From AG-12 sp027339635 (GTDB taxonomy: Bacteria; Chloroflexota; Dormibacteria; Aeolococcales; Bog-877), in contig DAHWNZ010000043.1 in the NCBI GenBank assembly GCA_027339635.1, positions 1-25,107 on the forward strand: 25,107 nucleotides of DNA, read 5' to 3'. Under the pieces are notes generated by a model. It saw nothing but the letters and a program-made list of their open reading frames with translations. It made no database searches and was not told the origin of the DNA. Position 1 is the first letter of the stretch. Each line of letters begins with the position of its first letter. This document shows positions 21,733-25,107 of the stretch, piece after piece. The position numbers and the translations under genes are program-made.

Positions 21733-22974
21733 ATGGCGGAGGGCGCAGCCGTGATCCGGGTGGTGGTGGTGGATGACATCCCCAGCACCAGGGAGAACCT
21801 GAAGAAGCTGCTGTCCTTCGAGGACGACATCGAGGTGGTCGGAACGGCCGGTGACGGCCGGGAAGGAATCGACGTCAGCCGCCAGCTGCAGCCTCACGTG
21901 GTGCTGATGGACGTCAACATGCCGGGCATGGACGGCATCAGCGCCACGGAGGCGCTGGCGGTCGAGCTCCCCCAGTGCCCGGTCGTGATCATGTCGGTCC
22001 AGGGTGAGCGCGACTACCTGCGCCGGGCGATGCAGTCTGGGGCCAGAGAGTTCCTGATCAAGCCCTTCACCGGTGACGAGCTGGTCTCGAGCATTCGCCG
22101 GGTCTATGACCTGGAGGCCAAGAAGGGGGCCTATGCGCCCAAGGCGGCCGTCCCCGCCGACCAGCCCGAGAGGCCAGGCGGGAAGGTCTGCGTGGTCGTC
22201 AGCGGCAAGGGCGGCTGTGGCAAGAGCTTCGTGGCGGTGAATCTGGCGGCGGCGTTGCGGATCGAGACCAGCGCCAAGGTGTGCCTGGTCGACCTCGATC
22301 TCCAGTTTGGGGACGTCGGCGTGATGATGAACATCGACCACGCCAAGACGATCACCGAGCTGGTCGACGGATCCGGCTCCTTGGACTGGGAGTTCCTGGA
22401 CGATGTTCTGGCCGATGGCCCTCTCGGGCTGCGGGTCCTGCTTGGTCCGTTCAGCCCCGAGTACGGGGATTTGGTCCGAGCGGAGCATGTGCGCCAGATC
22501 GTAGACATTTTGCGACGAGAGTTTGACTATGTCGTGGTCGACACCGCCAGCCAGTTGTCGGAGGCTACTCTCGAGGCGATTGACAACGCTCAGCACGTGA
22601 TCGTTGTCGGCGCCCTCACCATCCCTGCCATCAAGGACACGAGGTTGATGCTCAAGATGCTGGATTCGCTCAGGGTCGATCGCGACAACATCTCGGTTGT
22701 CGTGAATGGCCACGATGCCCACGCGGTCTATGACGGCCCGAGCATCGAGCGCAACCTCAAGTTTCCCGTCAGAGTGCAGCTCCCATCTGAGCCCAGACTG
22801 GTGGGCGGCTCGATTCATCGCGGCTCACCGCTGGTCGTTACCCATCCGGATTCCGACATCGCCGACCAGCTGAAGGGGTTGGCGCGGAGCCTTCGCCCCG
22901 GTGGGGCAGCGGCCTCGGAACAGGCCAAGGTGGAGGCCAAGCCCACCGGCCGCCGCTTCAGTCTGCGGCGCTAG
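21733..22974 (+). CDS. cpaE: CpaE/TadZ: receiver domain fused to ParA/MinD-type ATPase
   Basis: 413 residues. The N-terminal receiver domain (8-125) has a full phosphorylation site: acidic pair D14-D15, acceptor D60 in LMDVNMPG, S88 and K110 in FLIKPF. The MinD/ParA ATPase starts at about 150 with the deviant Walker A SGKGGCGKS (K159, K164); DLDLQFGDVG and VVDTASQ follow. Proteins of this type place the Tad machine at a pole or focus. Many CpaE receivers are degenerate; this one is not, so it may be controlled by phosphorylation. ATG 21733 has AGGAG at 21718-21722. GTG 21751, with GGAGGG just upstream, is an alternative that leaves the domain whole. The C-terminus ends in a basic tail (GRRFSLRR). 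Confidence 0.9.
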   Translation: MAEGAAVIRVVVVDDIPSTRENLKKLLSFEDDIEVVGTAGDGREGIDVSRQLQPHVVLMDVNMPGMDGISATEALAVELPQCPVVIMSVQGERDYLRRAMQSGAREFLIKPFTGDELVSSIRRVYDLEAKKGAYAPKAAVPADQPERPGGKVCVVVSGKGGCGKSFVAVNLAAALRIETSAKVCLVDLDLQFGDVGVMMNIDHAKTITELVDGSGSLDWEFLDDVLADGPLGLRVLLGPFSPEYGDLVRAEHVRQIVDILRREFDYVVVDTASQLSEATLEAIDNAQHVIVVGALTIPAIKDTRLMLKMLDSLRVDRDNISVVVNGHDAHAVYDGPSIERNLKFPVRVQLPSEPRLVGGSIHRGSPLVVTHPDSDIADQLKGLARSLRPGGAAASEQAKVEAKPTGRRFSLRR

Positions 22975-22995
22975 AAAGGCACAAGGAGCGAGCAA

Positions 22996-24570
22996 ATGTC
23001 ATTGCTGGAGCGGGTAAGAACCAAGGGTGACGGCGAGCCCGAAGGGGCTGCGCCCGCGATCCCCACCCAGTCGGCTCCGCCCCCGGTCGCGACCGGGGCG
23101 GCGGCCCCGCCACCGGCTGTTCCCCCTCCGCCATCGGCGCCATCTCGCCTTGCCGAAGCGGTAGCGGCGCGCACCGCGGCCGCGCCAGCGCCAGCCCCAA
23201 GCACCGCGCCGGCCCAGGGTATGGGCTGGCGCGAGCGCACCGAGGGCGCCAGGCCGGGCCACGAGGTGAGGGCCGTGGCGCATCCGCAGTACTCCACGAT
23301 CAAGGCCCAGGTGACGCAGCTCCTGCTGGAGGAGTATTCCGATGTCTCCAAGGCTCCGCGGGAGCGGCTGGTGGCCAAGATCGGGGAGCTCACCAACTCC
23401 GTGATCGAGGAGCTGAGCATCTCGATCACCCGCAACGACCGGCAGCGCCTGGTGGAGCAGCTAATCAACGACGTTCTCGGGCTCGGACCCCTGGAGGTGC
23501 TGCTCAAGAATCCGGACATCACCGAGATCATGATCAATGGCCCGGAGAAGATCTACGTGGAGCGCAAGGGGCGTCTGCAGCGCTATCCCGCCAGGTTTGA
23601 CTCCAACGAGCACCTGATGCAGATCATCGATCGGATCGTGAGCTCGATAGGAAGGCGCGTCGACGAGAGCTCCCCCATGGTGGACGCCCGCTTGAAGGAT
23701 GGCTCGCGGGTCAACGTCATCATCCCGCCGCTGGCCCTTCAGGGACCGACCATGACGATCCGCCGCTTCAGCAAGGACCCGTACACCATCGACAACCTCA
23801 TTGAGTTCGGCACGCTCACCCAGGAGATGGCGACGTTCATCAAGGCCTGCGTGCGTGGTCGCATGAACGTGGTCATCTCCGGCGGCACCGGCTCTGGAAA
23901 GACGACTACCCTAAACGTCCTCTCGGGCTGGATTCCCGAGGATGAGCGGATCATCACCATCGAGGACTCGGCCGAGCTCCAGCTGCATCAGGAACACGTG
24001 GTGACCTTGGAATCTCGGCCCGCCAACATCGAGGGGCGCGGACACATCGGGATCCGCGAGCTGGTGATCAACTGCCTTCGGATGCGACCGGACCGGATCG
24101 TGGTCGGTGAGTGTCGTGGCGGCGAGGCCCTGGACATGCTCCAGGCCATGAACACGGGCCACGACGGCTCCCTCACCACGGTCCATGCCAACTCGCCGGC
24201 GGACGCCCTCTCGCGTCTGGAGACCATGGTCCTGATGGCGGGCACCGACCTGCCCTCGAGGGCGATCCGGGAGCAGATCGCGGCCGCAGTCAACATAATC
24301 GTCCAGCAGGCGCGCCTGCGCGACGGCAGCCGGCGGGTCATCGCCATCTCCGAGGTTTGCGGTTTCGACGGAGACCGCGTCCTGCTCAAGGACATCTTCT
24401 TGTACAACCAGCGCGGGCTTGACGATCAGGGCATGGTGATGGGGGAGTTTGCCCCGGTCCGGGTGCCCGACTGCCTGGATGACCTGCGCGCCATAGGCGA
24501 GCCCGTCGACCCGGCGATCTTCGAGCCCACCCCGTCATCTGTTCCGGCGGCTGGAGACAGCGCGGCATGA
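22996..24570 (+). CDS. cpaF: Tad secretion ATPase CpaF/TadA
   Basis: 524 residues; hexameric ATPase that powers Flp pilus assembly from the cytoplasm. Residues 18-76 are a Pro/Ala-rich linker. The N-terminal domain follows (about 95-240). The motor has Walker A SGGTGSGKTTT (295-305), Asp-box region ITIEDSAELQL, Walker B RIVVGECRGGEALDMLQAMN with E372, and His box GHDGSLTTVHANSP. The family Arg residues RGHIGIRELV and NCLRMRPDR are present. ATG 22996 has AAGGAG at 22983-22988. The stop overlaps the tadB start as ATGA. Confidence 0.96.
   Translation: MSLLERVRTKGDGEPEGAAPAIPTQSAPPPVATGAAAPPPAVPPPPSAPSRLAEAVAARTAAAPAPAPSTAPAQGMGWRERTEGARPGHEVRAVAHPQYSTIKAQVTQLLLEEYSDVSKAPRERLVAKIGELTNSVIEELSISITRNDRQRLVEQLINDVLGLGPLEVLLKNPDITEIMINGPEKIYVERKGRLQRYPARFDSNEHLMQIIDRIVSSIGRRVDESSPMVDARLKDGSRVNVIIPPLALQGPTMTIRRFSKDPYTIDNLIEFGTLTQEMATFIKACVRGRMNVVISGGTGSGKTTTLNVLSGWIPEDERIITIEDSAELQLHQEHVVTLESRPANIEGRGHIGIRELVINCLRMRPDRIVVGECRGGEALDMLQAMNTGHDGSLTTVHANSPADALSRLETMVLMAGTDLPSRAIREQIAAAVNIIVQQARLRDGSRRVIAISEVCGFDGDRVLLKDIFLYNQRGLDDQGMVMGEFAPVRVPDCLDDLRAIGEPVDPAIFEPTPSSVPAAGDSAA
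23081..23098. repeat. 18-base perfect palindrome in the cpaF linker region
   Basis: CCCCGGTCGCGACCGGGG is its own reverse complement. It lies in the part of cpaF coding for the low-complexity linker. Thirteen of its bases, CCCGGTCGCGACC, recur at 17205-17217 in the hairpin-rich interval. It may be a binding site or coincidence in GC-rich DNA. Confidence 0.3.
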
Positions 24571-25107
24571 GCCTGATAAGCATCGTTCTGGAGGCGGTCG
24601 GCGCCCTTGGCATCTTCGGTGCGGTGGCGGCCCTGGGCCTCAGCCGCACCAGGACTCGGGAGGGCGACCTGGACGCCAGGTTGCAGCGCTTCGCGGAGGC
24701 GGGCGCGGGCATGGTGGTCAACATGCCGACGAGGGAAGTTGAGGAGGAGGCGCCCGCGGCAAGGGGCCCCCTCAGTGGTCTGTTGCAGCGCTTCCGCGGC
24801 CGCCAGAGTGGCGCCGCGCTGGCGGCGCAGCGCAGCCGAAACGCCAACCTCTCCGAGGCGCTCGCCAGGGCCGACGTGAAGTTGAGACCGGCCGAGTGGT
24901 ACCTGATCCGGATCGGGACCGTATTGGTCCTTGCGCTGGTCGGCTTCGCGCTTTACCACAACGCGATATTCGCCCTGATCCTTGCCGTGGTCGGGTTCTT
25001 CGTGCCCCCCCTGGTCCTCCGCTTCCGGGAGCGCAAGCGCTCCCGGGCGTTCAACGATCAGCTGGGGGATGTGCTGATTCTGCTCAGCAACGGTCTGAAG
25101 GCAGGCT
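24567..25107 (+). CDS. tadB: Tad pilus inner-membrane platform protein TadB, 5' part (runs off the right edge)
   Basis: The 180 visible codons give an N-terminal membrane helix (about 5-25), a charged cytoplasmic stretch (26-110), two adjacent membrane helices (about 113-150: YLIRIGTVLVLALVGFALY and AIFALILAVVGFFVPPLVL), and then RFRERKRSRAFNDQLGDVLILLSNGLKAG. The last block is the opening of the type II secretion F domain (QL-x-D-x-L-x-x-L-x-x-x-L-x-AG). TadB with TadC forms the membrane base on which CpaF acts. ATG 24567 overlaps the cpaF stop (ATGA), indicating translational coupling. The rest of the gene, and probably tadC, lie beyond the window. Confidence 0.92.
   Translation, partial: MSLISIVLEAVGALGIFGAVAALGLSRTRTREGDLDARLQRFAEAGAGMVVNMPTREVEEEAPAARGPLSGLLQRFRGRQSGAALAAQRSRNANLSEALARADVKLRPAEWYLIRIGTVLVLALVGFALYHNAIFALILAVVGFFVPPLVLRFRERKRSRAFNDQLGDVLILLSNGLKAG

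Noticed and set aside
20524..22818. 764-codon minus-strand open frame across cpaB and cpaE
   Set aside because: It is the antisense shadow of two clear Tad genes; its translation is His/Asp/Gly/Arg-rich low-complexity sequence with no family motif.
1..25107. CRISPR arrays, insertion sequences, prophage or toxin-antitoxin genes
   Set aside because: No regularly spaced repeats, transposase motifs or phage proteins were seen; base and codon use look uniform.

Overview
The window is a gene-dense, very GC-rich bacterial chromosome segment, with GTG and TTG starts common and many genes overlapping by a few bases. It reads as a core-genome region of a monoderm-like soil or terrestrial lineage. The ATP synthase c subunit is strikingly mycobacterium-like, MurA carries Asp in place of the usual catalytic Cys, and disulfide formation uses a VKOR plus a DUF929-type thioredoxin. 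The combination suggests a Chloroflexota/Dormibacterota-type or actinobacterium-like organism. This placement is an inference and not secure. No tRNA, rRNA, CRISPR array, insertion sequence or phage gene was recognised.

Region 1 (1-4001, plus strand) holds the 3' part of glyA, a WecA/TagO-type lipid-carrier sugar-phosphate transferase, murA, and a shortened MreB/actin-fold protein that appears to have lost its ATP-binding motifs. A GT4 glycosyltransferase (3989-5113, minus) converges on it and overlaps it by 13 bases.

Region 2 (5201-12243, plus strand) is a complete F-type ATP synthase operon: two small AtpI/AtpZ-type membrane proteins, then a, c, b, delta, alpha, gamma, beta and epsilon. 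Spacing is tight and several stops overlap the next start.

Region 3 (12272-15390, plus strand) is an envelope-polysaccharide group: a WecG/TagA-family transferase, a GT2 transferase resembling the dolichyl/polyprenyl-phosphate glucosyltransferases, and a large polytopic membrane protein. A divergent paralogue of that membrane protein lies at 17300-18895 on the minus strand. Between the paralogues sit a membrane-anchored CPYC thioredoxin-like protein (DUF929 type) and a VKOR homologue, which together form an extracytoplasmic disulfide-forming pair, and a 372-base hairpin-rich non-coding interval (16928-17299).

Region 4 (19019-25107, plus strand) starts with a soluble DegS-like histidine kinase and continues with a Tad/Flp type IVc pilus locus: flp pilin, cpaB, a cpaE with an intact receiver domain, cpaF and the beginning of tadB. 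A strong terminator hairpin after flp should let the pilin be made in excess over the assembly proteins. The flp promoter has two GTTACA repeats one helical turn apart, which look like an activator site.

A recurrent regulatory feature is a TANNNT -10 element followed by exactly 6 bases and then a GTG start, seen at three genes (GT4, tagA-like, histidine kinase). This implies leaderless mRNAs. Two further promoters have the same layout but lead into 12-13 codon upstream reading frames.
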